Source of the DNA: Chitinophaga dinghuensis
Lineage (GTDB): Bacteria > Bacteroidota > Bacteroidia > Chitinophagales > Chitinophagaceae
Length of the DNA: 64,000 bases
NCBI RefSeq assembly: GCF_003259435.1
Contig: NZ_QLMA01000003.1
Location: forward strand, 62,001-126,000
Reading direction: 5' to 3'
Part shown: positions 7,995-16,581 of the stretch, piece by piece
Numbering within the stretch: position 1 is the first letter of the stretch
How the letters are laid out: each line of letters begins with the position of its first letter
Program-made: the position numbers and the translations under genes
Notes under the pieces: model-generated
What the model saw: only the letters and a program-made list of their open reading frames with translations
The model's database searches: none
Told to the model about the DNA's origin: nothing

Positions 7995-9743
7995 TTACTT
8001 CACTCTATACACTGGATACCTCATATATTCCGGTTCTGCGTAGGGCGATTGCTGATATACCCAACGTAACTGTGCCGGGCCATTATTAGCAAATGCAGTA
8101 TCGGTAGCTTTTTTCTTCGAGAGTTCCGCTTGTACTTCCGGGTGCTGTTTCAACCATTCATACCCCGTGTCTTCAAAAACATACGGACTATATCCTTCTT
8201 TTTGTCCGAGTACGGCGTCAAAGAAATTCCATGCGAAATAGGAATCGCCGGCAGTAGGTTCCAGTACTTCCATGAGGAATCTGTTGGCCACCTGATTGAG
8301 CGGAATATAATAATCTCCTTTGCGGAAATGGATAGAATCCATGCTGGTGGTTACTTTCACATCCGTGTGGAGGTAGTGTTTTTCGAATGGTTTGTTGTAA
8401 GATTTATAGTCAGCGATATGATAGGCCTCTACGAGGATGGTCGTATCTTTTTGCAGTCGTTGCATGATCACCTTATTATTTTTTAGTAGGTCGATGACCG
8501 CCCACCAGCCCTGAGGGATCAGGTAGGCCGTAGGTTTATTCACAAAATTCACGGCATTCGCGTGATTGTAAAATTTCACCTGACGTTCAAATGGTTTGGA
8601 TCGATCATAGTAGAGGCGTGGCAAACCGGAGATATCGCTGGGTTTATGACCGGAGGCGAAGCCTTTGAAGGTAATAGTGCTGTATTGGGTCATATCAAAC
8701 TGCCAGTCGAGCGGAAACTGTTGCTGAGTGAGCACTGCTTTTTTGGTGGCAGCGCGCAGATCGCGGATGGAGGAGCTGTTGTCTGCAGTAAATTTAATAA
8801 AGCATTCCATCAGGGCGTAGGTAGCTGCTACTCTTTGTGGATAAGGTTTCAGCATATGTGTTTCGGGAACGAAGCCGAACGTATGGAAGAGGGTAGAGAA
8901 GCCGGAGGAGTAGCGGGGAGAATCGTTGAACTCTACCCAGCCGCTGTCGGGTGTTTCGCCGAAGTGATTGACATATGGAACGAGGTCGTAACCTTTTTCC
9001 TTCATGAGGCGGTAGAGGCCGGGGGTGAAGGAGTTATTAAGGAATTCTCCCATAGGACCGCCGAGTTTATCGTGTTGGGTAGGGAGAAGTGTCATGATAT
9101 GTTGGTAATCGGCGCCGTTGCTCACGTGGTTATCCACAAAAACATCCGGATCGGTGAGATGGTAGATTTGTTGGAAGCTGCGGGCGTTTTTGGAGTCAGA
9201 TTTAATAAAATCGCGGTTTAAGTCGAGATTTTGGGCATTTCCGCGGCTACCGAACGCATCCGGACCGTTTTGATCTACTCTGTAAAAAGCGGAACGGTTG
9301 AGTGCGCCACCAATATTATAGACAGGGATTACGGCGAGGACGACATTTTTTGGAAGGGATTTTTTGCCTTGGGCGATATCTCGGAGGAGCATCATGGAGG
9401 CGTCTATGCCATCGGGTTCGCCGGGGTGGATACCGTTGTTGATGAGGATGATTCTTTTATCTTTTTTCCGGAGAGACGCGAAGTCGAAGTCACGGTCGGG
9501 GCTCAGTATGATGAGGTGGAGGGGGAATCCGGCGTCTGTGGGTCCCATTTCCATCATTTTCACCTGAGGGTATTGTTTAGAGAGTTGTTGATAGAAGGAA
9601 ATTACTTCCTGGTAGGTGGCTGTTTGTTGGCCATTTGTTTTTTCGTAACGGGTGAGCAGTTGTTGGGCGGAAGAGGATAGAAAAATCAGGGTGAAAATGC
9701 CTGAAATACTGAGTTTCTTGCCCAAAAGTTGGAAAAGGGACAT
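7995..9743 (-). CDS. M14 family zinc carboxypeptidase, secreted
   Basis: 582-residue metallopeptidase of the M14 (carboxypeptidase A-like) family. The zinc ligands are seen in HPGEPDG (His106, Glu109) and the downstream His in VDNHVSNGADYQH. I chose the ATG at 9743, because it gives a signal peptide (SISGIFTLIFLSSSAQ); the longer frame up to 9785 adds 14 residues with poor start context. The protein is larger than the catalytic domain, and its C-terminal half (from about residue 340) is probably a beta-rich accessory domain. It is a single gene between two terminators, likely periplasmic or outer-surface, and cleaves peptides or amide-linked substrates; the specificity cannot be read. Confidence 0.87.
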   Translation of the reverse strand: MSLFQLLGKKLSISGIFTLIFLSSSAQQLLTRYEKTNGQQTATYQEVISFYQQLSKQYPQVKMMEMGPTDAGFPLHLIILSPDRDFDFASLRKKDKRIILINNGIHPGEPDGIDASMMLLRDIAQGKKSLPKNVVLAVIPVYNIGGALNRSAFYRVDQNGPDAFGSRGNAQNLDLNRDFIKSDSKNARSFQQIYHLTDPDVFVDNHVSNGADYQHIMTLLPTQHDKLGGPMGEFLNNSFTPGLYRLMKEKGYDLVPYVNHFGETPDSGWVEFNDSPRYSSGFSTLFHTFGFVPETHMLKPYPQRVAATYALMECFIKFTADNSSSIRDLRAATKKAVLTQQQFPLDWQFDMTQYSTITFKGFASGHKPSDISGLPRLYYDRSKPFERQVKFYNHANAVNFVNKPTAYLIPQGWWAVIDLLKNNKVIMQRLQKDTTILVEAYHIADYKSYNKPFEKHYLHTDVKVTTSMDSIHFRKGDYYIPLNQVANRFLMEVLEPTAGDSYFAWNFFDAVLGQKEGYSPYVFEDTGYEWLKQHPEVQAELSKKKATDTAFANNGPAQLRWVYQQSPYAEPEYMRYPVYRVK

Positions 9744-9778
9744 GAGTATATATTTTTCTTTAATATAATTGTAATAAA

Positions 9779-9812
9779 AAAACAAAAAGCCCTTCCCTTG
9801 AGAGGAAGAGCT
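9779..9812 (-). terminator. terminator of rpsT
   Basis: On the minus strand a 9-bp stem (AGCTCTTCC with GGAAGGGCT, one G-T pair) is followed by a T run, 23 bp after the rpsT stop codon. Confidence 0.75.
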
Positions 9813-9834
9813 ATAAATATTGTTACTGAAGCAA

Positions 9835-10089
9835 TTAAGCCAAAGAAGATACCTTCTTAGCCAGCTTGCTTTTCAGATTTGCAGCTTTGTTTTTGTGGAT
9901 AACGTTACGTTTAGCCAGCTTGTCGATCATAGAAGCTACATCTGATAATTCTTTCTCCGCAGCCGCTTTCTCAGTAATCGCTTTCAAGTCACGGATGGCA
10001 TTACGGGTAGTTTTACCGTAGTAACGGTTACGTTCATTACGCTTTTTGCTTTGACGTACGTCTTTTTTCGTTGCTTTATGGTTTGCCAT
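9835..10089 (-). CDS. rpsT: 30S ribosomal protein S20
   Basis: 84-residue, strongly basic primary 16S rRNA-binding protein. The start MANHKATKKDVRQSKKR and the helical hairpin sequence through NVIHKNKAANLKSKLAKK are the family signature, and the length is normal. Translation starts at 10089, 26 bp after a well-formed -7 box. It is a monocistronic gene with its own promoter and terminator, as is usual for rpsT. Confidence 0.97.
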   Translation of the reverse strand: MANHKATKKDVRQSKKRNERNRYYGKTTRNAIRDLKAITEKAAAEKELSDVASMIDKLAKRNVIHKNKAANLKSKLAKKVSSLA

Positions 10090-10114
10090 TTTTCAAATTT
10101 CAAGTTTCGGACGG

Positions 10115-10146
10115 CAAAGGTAATACTTTTTTAAAAACAATACAAA
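10115..10146 (-). promoter_or_regulatory. rpsT promoter (Bacteroidota type)
   Basis: Read on the minus strand, TTTG (10143-10146) and TACCTTTG (10115-10122) are separated by 20 bp, matching the -33 TTTG / -7 TAnnTTTG consensus of the Bacteroidota housekeeping sigma factor. Confidence 0.7.
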
Positions 10147-10271
10147 TAAAAATTAGCCATCCTTAAAGTGTGCAAATATAAATCATTGACACGTATAAAG
10201 TACATACTAAATCATCTTATTATTTTATAATTTTTTACGTACTCGGTAATGAAAAACGAGCGATATTTGCA

Positions 10272-10319
10272 ATCCCATACATTATATAATGTGGGATTTC
10301 TACCTATATAATGTTGGAT
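10272..10319 (+). promoter_or_regulatory. candidate operator ahead of sucAB: 15-bp direct repeats 22 bp apart plus palindrome
   Basis: TATATAATGTGGGAT (10283-10297) and TATATAATGTTGGAT (10305-10319) differ at one base and their starts are 22 bp apart, about two helical turns. The first copy is also half of a near-palindrome (CCCATACATTATATAATGTGGG). The block lies 46-93 bp upstream of sucA and just after a weak -7-like box (GATATTTG at 10262-10269). This is a good candidate for a transcription-factor site; no regulator is identified. Confidence 0.45.
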
Positions 10320-10364
10320 CAACAGAAAAGTATTTGAACTGAAGATCAGCAAAACTCGTTGTAA

Positions 10365-13124
10365 ATGAAGGACTTCTCATTCGTCACCAACTCACATCCT
10401 GCTTACATTGAATCTTTATATCAGGATTTCCGCAAAGACCCTAATTCCGTAGACCCAGAATGGGTAAAATTTTTTGAAGGGTTTGATTTTGCAGTATCCA
10501 ACGCCAATGGTAAAGCGGGTACCGCAGCGCCAGCGGCAGTAACAGGAGGCGGAACGCCGGTGACCAACGACCAGCTGGCTAAAGAATTTGGCGTATATCG
10601 TCTGATTCAGGCATATCGCAAAAAAGCCCACCTGATCGCTAAGACCAATCCAATCCGTGAGAGAAAAGACAGAAAAGCAGGGCTCGAAATCACCAATTTC
10701 GACCTCAGTGACGCGGATTTGAAATCAGAATTTTATGCAGGCACCTTCCTCGGCCTGGGAAAAACCACATTAGAAAACATTCTCGCCTTCCTGAATAAAA
10801 TATATGCAGGATCGGTAGGTATTCAGTATACCTATATCAATGACCGCGAGAAAGCAAAATGGCTGGAGAAAGAGTATGAAACGGCCATGAACAATCCATT
10901 GCCATTGGAGCAACGTCGTCGCATTCTGCAGAAGTTGAACCAGGGTGTAATTTTCGAAAAATTCCTGCATACCAAATACATTGGTCAGAAACGTTTCGGT
11001 TTGGAAGGTGGCGAATCCACTATTCCTGCACTGGATGCGATGATCACTACGGCTGTAGAATATGGCGTTCAGGAATCCGTTATCGGTATGGCTCACCGTG
11101 GCCGTCTGAACGTACTGGCGAATATTCTCGGCAAAACTTATGAGCAGATCTTCAACGAATTTGAAGGTCTGGCTATTCCTGATATGACCATGGGTAGCGG
11201 TGATGTGAAATATCACCTCGGCTTCCGTTCCCAGGTAGCTACTGCCAATGGCAAACAGGTAAATCTCCAGCTCATGCCTAACCCTTCCCACCTGGAAGTG
11301 GTAGACCCAATCGTTATCGGGTTTTCGCGCAGCAAGGCAGATGTTATCTACAACAGCGATTACGATAAAATCCTGCCTATCCTCATCCATGGCGATGCCG
11401 CGGTTGCTGGTCAGGGTATCGTATATGAAGTAGCTCAGATGAGCAAACTGAAAGGCTACTACACAGGTGGTACCATTCACTTTGTAATCAACAACCAGAT
11501 CGGCTTTACCACTGATTTCGATGATGCCCGTTCTTCTGATTACTGTACCAGCGTTGCCTCTATTGTACAGGCGCCTGTGTTCCACGTAAACGGAGACGAT
11601 GCTGAAGCAGTAGTAAAAGTATCTCAGCTGGCTGCCCGCTACCGTCAGGAATTTAATGAAGATGTATACATCGACATGGTGTGCTACCGTAAACACGGTC
11701 ACAACGAAGGTGATGAGCCTAAGTTCACACAACCTAGTCTGTATGCGTTGATCGACAAACATCAGAACCCTCGTGAAGTATATACCCAGTTCCTGCTGAA
11801 CAATGGAGAAGCCGATGCGCAGACCCTTGCAAAGGAAATGGAAAAAGTATTCTGGGATGAATTACAGGCTCGCCTGGATGAAGTAAAACAACATCCACTG
11901 CCTTATGTAAATCAAAAACCAGAAGAATGGTGGCTGGCTTTACGTAAAGCTACACTGCAGGATTTTGAACAATCTCCTGTTACTGCTATCAACGAAGATG
12001 ATTTCAAACGTCTGTTCGACGGACTGATGAAATGGCCTGCCGACTTTGTGCCACTGCGTAAAGTGAGCAAACTGTTGCAGGATAAAATCAAACTGTATCA
12101 GGAAGAAGGTAAAGTAGACTGGGCAACCGGCGAACTGCTGGCTTATGGTAGCCTGTTAATTGAAGGAAGAGATGTAAGAATGAGTGGAGAAGACGTGAAA
12201 CGCGGTACCTTCTCACACCGTCATGCGGTATTGTTCGATGAGAACACCAACGCCACTTACAATCGTCTGGGTGAACTGGCGCCTGATCAGGGTAAATTCA
12301 GAATTTATAACTCTCTCTTAAGTGAATATGGTGTACTGGGCTTTGAATACGGATATGCAATGGCTACTCCGAATAGCCTGGTAATCTGGGAAGCACAGTA
12401 TGGCGACTTCGTAAACGGTGCGCAGACGGTGATTGACCAGTACATCAGCAGTGCAGAACAGAAATGGACTACACAGAATGGTTTGGTAATGTTGCTGCCT
12501 CACGGTTATGAAGGTGGTGGACCAGATCACTCCAATGCCCGTCCTGAGCGTTTCCTGCAACAATGTGCAGAAGAGAACATGGTGGTGACCAACATTACTA
12601 CTGCGGCTAACTTCTTCCATGCGCTGCGTCGTCAGTTGACCTGGCAGTTCCGCAAACCGCTGATCAACTTCTCTCCAAAAGCAAATCTTCGTCATACCGG
12701 CGCTTATTCTACTATGGAAGAATTCACCAATGGTTCCTTCAAAGAAGTGCTGGACGATCCATTCATCCAGGATACTTCACTGGTGAAGAAAGTGTTGCTG
12801 TGTACCGGTAAAATGTATTTTGATCTGAGCGACAAACAAGCGAAAGATGATCGCAAAGATGTGGCTATCGTTCGTTTGGAACAGCTATATCCGCTGCCGG
12901 TTAAACAACTGGAAGCTATTGCTGCCAAATATAAAGGAGCTACTTTCTTCTGGGTACAGGAAGAGCCGCTGAACATGGGCGCTGCTTCTTACCTCCAGAT
13001 GAATCTGAAACAGATCAATTACGGTGTTATCAGCCGTAACCCAAGTGCATCCACTGCTACCGGTTATGCCAAAGTGCATGCTCGCGAACAGCAGCAGATC
13101 ATTGACACAGCTTTTAACATCTAA
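10365..13124 (+). CDS. sucA: 2-oxoglutarate dehydrogenase E1 component
   Basis: 919-residue thiamine-diphosphate-dependent decarboxylase of the 2-oxoglutarate dehydrogenase complex (TCA cycle). The N-terminus (NSHPAYIESLYQDFRKDP) is the E1o-specific element that binds the E2 core; the ThDP region includes GMAHRGRLNVL, GDAAVAGQGIVYE and the GHNEGDEP motif. The length matches the family. It is followed 103 bp later by the E2 gene with no terminator between them, so the two are probably one operon; E3 (dihydrolipoyl dehydrogenase) is not in the window. Confidence 0.97.
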   Translation: MKDFSFVTNSHPAYIESLYQDFRKDPNSVDPEWVKFFEGFDFAVSNANGKAGTAAPAAVTGGGTPVTNDQLAKEFGVYRLIQAYRKKAHLIAKTNPIRERKDRKAGLEITNFDLSDADLKSEFYAGTFLGLGKTTLENILAFLNKIYAGSVGIQYTYINDREKAKWLEKEYETAMNNPLPLEQRRRILQKLNQGVIFEKFLHTKYIGQKRFGLEGGESTIPALDAMITTAVEYGVQESVIGMAHRGRLNVLANILGKTYEQIFNEFEGLAIPDMTMGSGDVKYHLGFRSQVATANGKQVNLQLMPNPSHLEVVDPIVIGFSRSKADVIYNSDYDKILPILIHGDAAVAGQGIVYEVAQMSKLKGYYTGGTIHFVINNQIGFTTDFDDARSSDYCTSVASIVQAPVFHVNGDDAEAVVKVSQLAARYRQEFNEDVYIDMVCYRKHGHNEGDEPKFTQPSLYALIDKHQNPREVYTQFLLNNGEADAQTLAKEMEKVFWDELQARLDEVKQHPLPYVNQKPEEWWLALRKATLQDFEQSPVTAINEDDFKRLFDGLMKWPADFVPLRKVSKLLQDKIKLYQEEGKVDWATGELLAYGSLLIEGRDVRMSGEDVKRGTFSHRHAVLFDENTNATYNRLGELAPDQGKFRIYNSLLSEYGVLGFEYGYAMATPNSLVIWEAQYGDFVNGAQTVIDQYISSAEQKWTTQNGLVMLLPHGYEGGGPDHSNARPERFLQQCAEENMVVTNITTAANFFHALRRQLTWQFRKPLINFSPKANLRHTGAYSTMEEFTNGSFKEVLDDPFIQDTSLVKKVLLCTGKMYFDLSDKQAKDDRKDVAIVRLEQLYPLPVKQLEAIAAKYKGATFFWVQEEPLNMGAASYLQMNLKQINYGVISRNPSASTATGYAKVHAREQQQIIDTAFNI

Positions 13125-13227
13125 TAAAAAAATTAAAGTAATAAACAGATACCTGGTATTAACTGTTAGCCTGTTTGACAACTACTGCAAGACAGTAAAT
13201 ATCAGGTTCACCATCAACTGATAAAAT

Positions 13228-14787
13228 ATGGTTATCGAAATCAAAGTCCCTACGGTAGGCGAATCTATTAGCGAGGTAACAATTGCGAAATGGTTGAAAA
13301 AAGATGGAGATTATGTGCAACAGGACGAAGTACTGTGTGAAATGGAGTCTGAAAAGGCGACCTTCGAACTGAATGCTGAAAAAGCTGGTATTCTCAAAAT
13401 AGCTCCTAATGCAACTGAAGGAGCTACCCTGAAAATCGGTGATGTAGCCTGCACTATCGACACTGCAGCTGCAGCGCCAGCGGCATCCGCAGCTCCTGCG
13501 GCGGCTCCGGCAGCACCAGCAGCAACTCCTGCACCAGTACCAGCAGCTCCGGCCGTAAACAAAGGGGTAATTGAAATGAAGGTTCCTACAGTAGGTGAAT
13601 CTATCAGCGAAGTAACCCTGGTTAAATGGACTAAAAAAGATGGTGATTATGTAGAGCGTGATGAAGTGGTTTGTGAACTTGAATCCGAGAAAGCTACATT
13701 TGAACTGAACGCTGAAGAAGCAGGTTCCCTGATTCTCGTTGCTAAAGAAGGCGATACCCTGAAAATCGGGGACGTTGCCTGCAAAATAGACACCAGCGCT
13801 GCAAGACCTGCAGGAAAAGCTGCACCAGCTGCTGCTCCGGCCGCTCCTGCTGCTGCCCCTCAGGCACAAGTACAACAAGCGCCTGTTACCAGCATTCCTA
13901 ACGATATCAAAGCTACTCCAGTAGCAGCAGCCGTTATTGCTGACAAACATGTAGATCCCGCCACTATCAAAGGCACCGGCGCTCACGGTAAAATCGTGAA
14001 AGACGATGTATATGCTGCCCTGCAAAATCCAGGCGTAGCGATCGGTCAGGAAATGTTTACGCGCGGCGAACGTCGTGAGAAAATGAGTAACCTGCGTAAA
14101 ACTGTTTCCCGTCGCCTGGTGGAAGCTAAGAACACTACCGCTATGCTCACTACCTTCAACGAGGTAGACATGACTGCTATCATGGAGCTGCGCGCTAAAT
14201 ACAAAGATGTATTCAAGAAACAACACGAAGTAAACCTGGGCTTCATGTCCTTCTTTACTAAAGCAAGTTGCTTCGCATTACAGGAATTCCCTTCTGTAAA
14301 TGCTTACATTGATGGCGAAGAACTGGTTTACCACGATTACTGCGATATCTCTATTGCAGTATCTGCACCTAAAGGTCTGGTGGTTCCGGTTATCCGTAAT
14401 GCAGAAAGTCTGGATATGGCAGGTATCGAGAAAGAAGTACTGAACCTGGCTACCAAAGCGCGTGAGAACAAACTGACTTTACCTGAAATGACAGGTGGTA
14501 CCTTCACTATCACCAATGGTGGTGTGTTCGGTTCTCTGATGAGTACACCGATCATCAACATTCCTCAGTCTGCGATTCTGGGTATGCACAAAATCCAGGA
14601 GCGTCCGATGGCGGTGAATGGTCAGGTTGTCATCCGTCCAATGATGTACATTGCGCTGAGCTATGATCACCGTATCATCGATGGTCGTGAGTCTGTAAGC
14701 TTCCTCGTAAGAGTAAAAGAAATGCTGGAAAATCCTGAGCAACTGTTGTTCGGTAAAGATCCATTGAAAGCATTGCTGAAATTATAA
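13228..14787 (+). CDS. sucB: 2-oxoglutarate dehydrogenase E2 (dihydrolipoyl succinyltransferase) with two lipoyl domains
   Basis: 519-residue core component of the 2-oxoglutarate dehydrogenase complex. Two near-identical lipoyl domains occupy residues 1-80 and 113-190, with lipoylated lysines Lys43 and Lys155, each in an ESEKATFEL context. Both are followed by Ala/Pro-rich swinging linkers. A peripheral-subunit-binding domain lies near 215-255 and the catalytic acyltransferase domain from about 280, with the active-site DHRIIDG (His481, Asp485). Most E2o proteins have one lipoyl domain; the duplicate adds about 110 residues. The gene is closed by a hairpin at 14807. Confidence 0.96.
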   Translation: MVIEIKVPTVGESISEVTIAKWLKKDGDYVQQDEVLCEMESEKATFELNAEKAGILKIAPNATEGATLKIGDVACTIDTAAAAPAASAAPAAAPAAPAATPAPVPAAPAVNKGVIEMKVPTVGESISEVTLVKWTKKDGDYVERDEVVCELESEKATFELNAEEAGSLILVAKEGDTLKIGDVACKIDTSAARPAGKAAPAAAPAAPAAAPQAQVQQAPVTSIPNDIKATPVAAAVIADKHVDPATIKGTGAHGKIVKDDVYAALQNPGVAIGQEMFTRGERREKMSNLRKTVSRRLVEAKNTTAMLTTFNEVDMTAIMELRAKYKDVFKKQHEVNLGFMSFFTKASCFALQEFPSVNAYIDGEELVYHDYCDISIAVSAPKGLVVPVIRNAESLDMAGIEKEVLNLATKARENKLTLPEMTGGTFTITNGGVFGSLMSTPIINIPQSAILGMHKIQERPMAVNGQVVIRPMMYIALSYDHRIIDGRESVSFLVRVKEMLENPEQLLFGKDPLKALLKL

Positions 14788-14806
14788 TTTCTTTAGTGAG
14801 ATATGG

Positions 14807-14833
14807 AGCCCTGGCGAAAGCCGGGGCTTTTTT
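14807..14833 (+). terminator. terminator of sucAB
   Basis: Nine-base-pair stem AGCCCTGGC/GCCGGGGCT with a GAAA tetraloop and a T run, 19 bp after the sucB stop. Confidence 0.9.
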
Positions 14834-14840
14834 GTTTTGG

Positions 14841-15260
14841 GCGCCTTTGGCGCTGTTTTTTTGCTCGCAGAGCAGCAAGGCAGCAAAGCAGCAAAGGCTA
14901 GTGTTATGATGTTATTTCTCGCGAAGTGCGCAAAGGGGTAGGGGAAAGATAGCTCGCAGAGCAGCAAAGCAGCAAAAGCTAGTGTTATGATGTTATTTCT
15001 CGCGAAGTGCGCAAAGGGGTAGGGGAAAGATAGCTCGCAGAGCAGCAAAGCAGCAAAGACTAGTGTTATAATGTTATTTCTCGCGAAGTACGCAAAAGGG
15101 GGCGGTGGAAAGATAGCTCGCAGAGCAGCAGACTTAACCAACAACAAAAAATAATCCTTTTCCCCTTTGCGAGAAACAACAAACTACTATCTCCGCAATA
15201 ATCTATTGCTGCTTTGCTGCCTTGCTGCTCTGCGAGCAAAAATATCCACGCCGAAGGCGC
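14841..15260. repeat. intergenic element with perfect 37-bp inverted arms
   Basis: The left arm 14858-14894 and the right arm 15206-15242 are exact reverse complements over 37 bp. Outside each arm lies a related GC hairpin (gcgcctttggcgc on the left, ccgaaggcgc on the right), the left one followed by a T run. The interior holds three tandem 81-bp units and about 70 bp of other sequence. There is no transposase. Partial relatives of the arm sequence occur at 31551 and 53445. It could be a non-autonomous mobile element or a structural intergenic repeat; it fills almost the whole 509-bp gap between sucB and the methyltransferase gene. Confidence 0.75.
14864..15134 (+). repeat. tandem 81-bp repeats, three copies plus a partial fourth
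   Basis: Units begin at CTCGCAGAGCAGCAA at positions 14864, 14953, 15034 and 15117 (spacings 89, 81 and 83 bp; the first carries an extra 8 bp of GCAGCAAG). Each contains GCAGCAAA steps, a CTAGTGTTATGATGTTATTT core and CTCGCGAAGTGCGCAAA. Because 81 is a multiple of three, the minus strand reads as an open but non-genic repeat. Confidence 0.85.
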
Positions 15261-15285
15261 ACTCCATTCCTTCCCTGAAAAGCGC

Positions 15286-15293
15286 TACCTTCG
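15286..15293 (+). promoter_or_regulatory. possible -7 box directly before the methyltransferase start
   Basis: TACCTTCG resembles TAnnTTTG and ends 3 bp before the ATG at 15297, which would make the transcript leaderless. There is no clear -33 element. Confidence 0.3.
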
Positions 15294-15296
15294 CGC

Positions 15297-16466
15297 ATGA
15301 CCCGTTGGGAAAGTTATCTCGTATCGGCAGCCAAGGTAATTAACAGCTATAAAGGCGATCTTCCGCTGCATCATTTTCTGAAACAATTTTTTAAGCAGCA
15401 TCCTCAGATGGGAAGCCGCGACAGGCGCTGGATTTCACAGCTCGTATACCATTATTTCCGCTTGGGATGGTGGCATACGGATATGGATATTTCGGAGCGG
15501 CTACTGCTGGGTACCTTCCTTTGTGAACAGCAATCCAATGATTTGTTGGAGCAATTGCGGCCGGAATGGAATCAGCAAATTGCTGCTGCTCCTGAAGAAA
15601 AGCTGGCCATCAGTGGGGCTGGCAGTCTCGCCGCTGAACAGCTATTTCCTTTTACAGATGAGCTTTCACAAGGAATTAATGCAGATGCTTTTGCATGGAG
15701 CTATCTTCGGCAACCTCATTTCTTTTTGCGTGTGCGCAATAACAAGCAGGAACAGATCGTGTCTGCCTTACAAAAAAATGGTATACCGTATGAACTCCTG
15801 GAAAACCGCACTACGCTTGCCTTACCGAATGGTACTAAGATAGAAGATATTCTTAAGGATAAAAGTTGGTATGAAATACAGGATGCCAGCAGTCAACAAA
15901 CCGGTCACTTGTTTAAGCCTGCAAAAGGACAGAGCTGGTGGGATTGCTGTGCCGCGAGCGGCGGAAAGTCTATTCTGCTGCGGGATCAGCAGCCTGGTGT
16001 GCAATTGCTGGTAAGTGATGTAAGAAGATCTATCCTGGAAAATTTACAGCAGCGCTTTGCTGCCGCTGGGGTTAAAAATTATGATGCAAGGGTGGCAGAC
16101 CTTACCAATCCTGCATTTCCAGGGACTATGGGACGCGTGAAATTCGATGGTATCATCCTGGATGCGCCTTGCAGCGGATCTGGTACCTGGGGACGTACGC
16201 CGGAAAATCTTCGCTTCTTTAAGAAAGAAGAAATCAACAAATTCCAGGATTTGCAAAAACGTATAGCCACTAACGTTATACCATTTGTGAAGCCAGGCGG
16301 CGTATTGATTTATATTACTTGTTCGGTGTTTAGGAAAGAAAATGAGGAAGTGGCAGACTTCATATCTTCCAATAGTCATTTAGTACAAGAGGAAGGCGGC
16401 GTTATTCCTGGTTATGGGAATGGTGCGGATACTATGTATGCTGTGAGATTCCGGAATAAAGAATAA
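15297..16466 (+). CDS. RsmB/NOP family rRNA cytosine-C5 methyltransferase
   Basis: 389-residue S-adenosylmethionine-dependent RNA methyltransferase. The N-terminal third is a NusB-like RNA-binding domain. Then come the SAM motif DCCAASGGKS near residue 220, motif IV LDAPCSGSGTWGR near 285 and motif VI YITCSVFRKENEEV near 340, which supply the two cysteines of the RsmB/NOP2 mechanism. It most likely methylates a cytosine in 16S rRNA, but the exact position cannot be told from sequence. It is a single gene between the repeat element and a bidirectional terminator. Confidence 0.9.
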   Translation: MTRWESYLVSAAKVINSYKGDLPLHHFLKQFFKQHPQMGSRDRRWISQLVYHYFRLGWWHTDMDISERLLLGTFLCEQQSNDLLEQLRPEWNQQIAAAPEEKLAISGAGSLAAEQLFPFTDELSQGINADAFAWSYLRQPHFFLRVRNNKQEQIVSALQKNGIPYELLENRTTLALPNGTKIEDILKDKSWYEIQDASSQQTGHLFKPAKGQSWWDCCAASGGKSILLRDQQPGVQLLVSDVRRSILENLQQRFAAAGVKNYDARVADLTNPAFPGTMGRVKFDGIILDAPCSGSGTWGRTPENLRFFKKEEINKFQDLQKRIATNVIPFVKPGGVLIYITCSVFRKENEEVADFISSNSHLVQEEGGVIPGYGNGADTMYAVRFRNKE

Positions 16467-16489
16467 TGATAGCTGAATTACAGCAATTA

Positions 16490-16527
16490 AAAAGGGATTG
16501 ACGTCTGTGACATCAATCCCTTTTTTT
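16490..16527. terminator. bidirectional terminator
   Basis: Stem AAAGGGATTGA with TCAATCCCTTT around an 11-bp loop; A run on the left and T run on the right. It separates the converging methyltransferase and mnmA genes. Confidence 0.85.
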
Positions 16528-16581
16528 ATTTTTCGTTTTCTTGCCCGTTGGGCCGGAAAACAGGAGTGTTTTAAATTAGGC

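Noticed and set aside
8562..9221. Plus-strand open frame opposite the M14 carboxypeptidase
   Set aside because: Shadow of the real gene on the other strand; codon pattern follows the antisense gene.
13159..14226. 355-residue minus-strand frame across sucB
   Set aside because: It arises from the Ala/Pro-rich linkers and lipoyl repeats of sucB read backwards (Cys/Ser/Arg-rich low complexity).
14864..15134. Repeats considered as a CRISPR array
   Set aside because: The units are contiguous 81-bp tandems without unique spacers and there are no cas genes in the window.
14782..15147. Minus-strand 121-residue open frame with repeated FAHFARNNIITL units
   Set aside because: It is created by the 81-bp tandem DNA repeat, whose length is a multiple of three; no ribosome site and no protein-like composition beyond the repeat.
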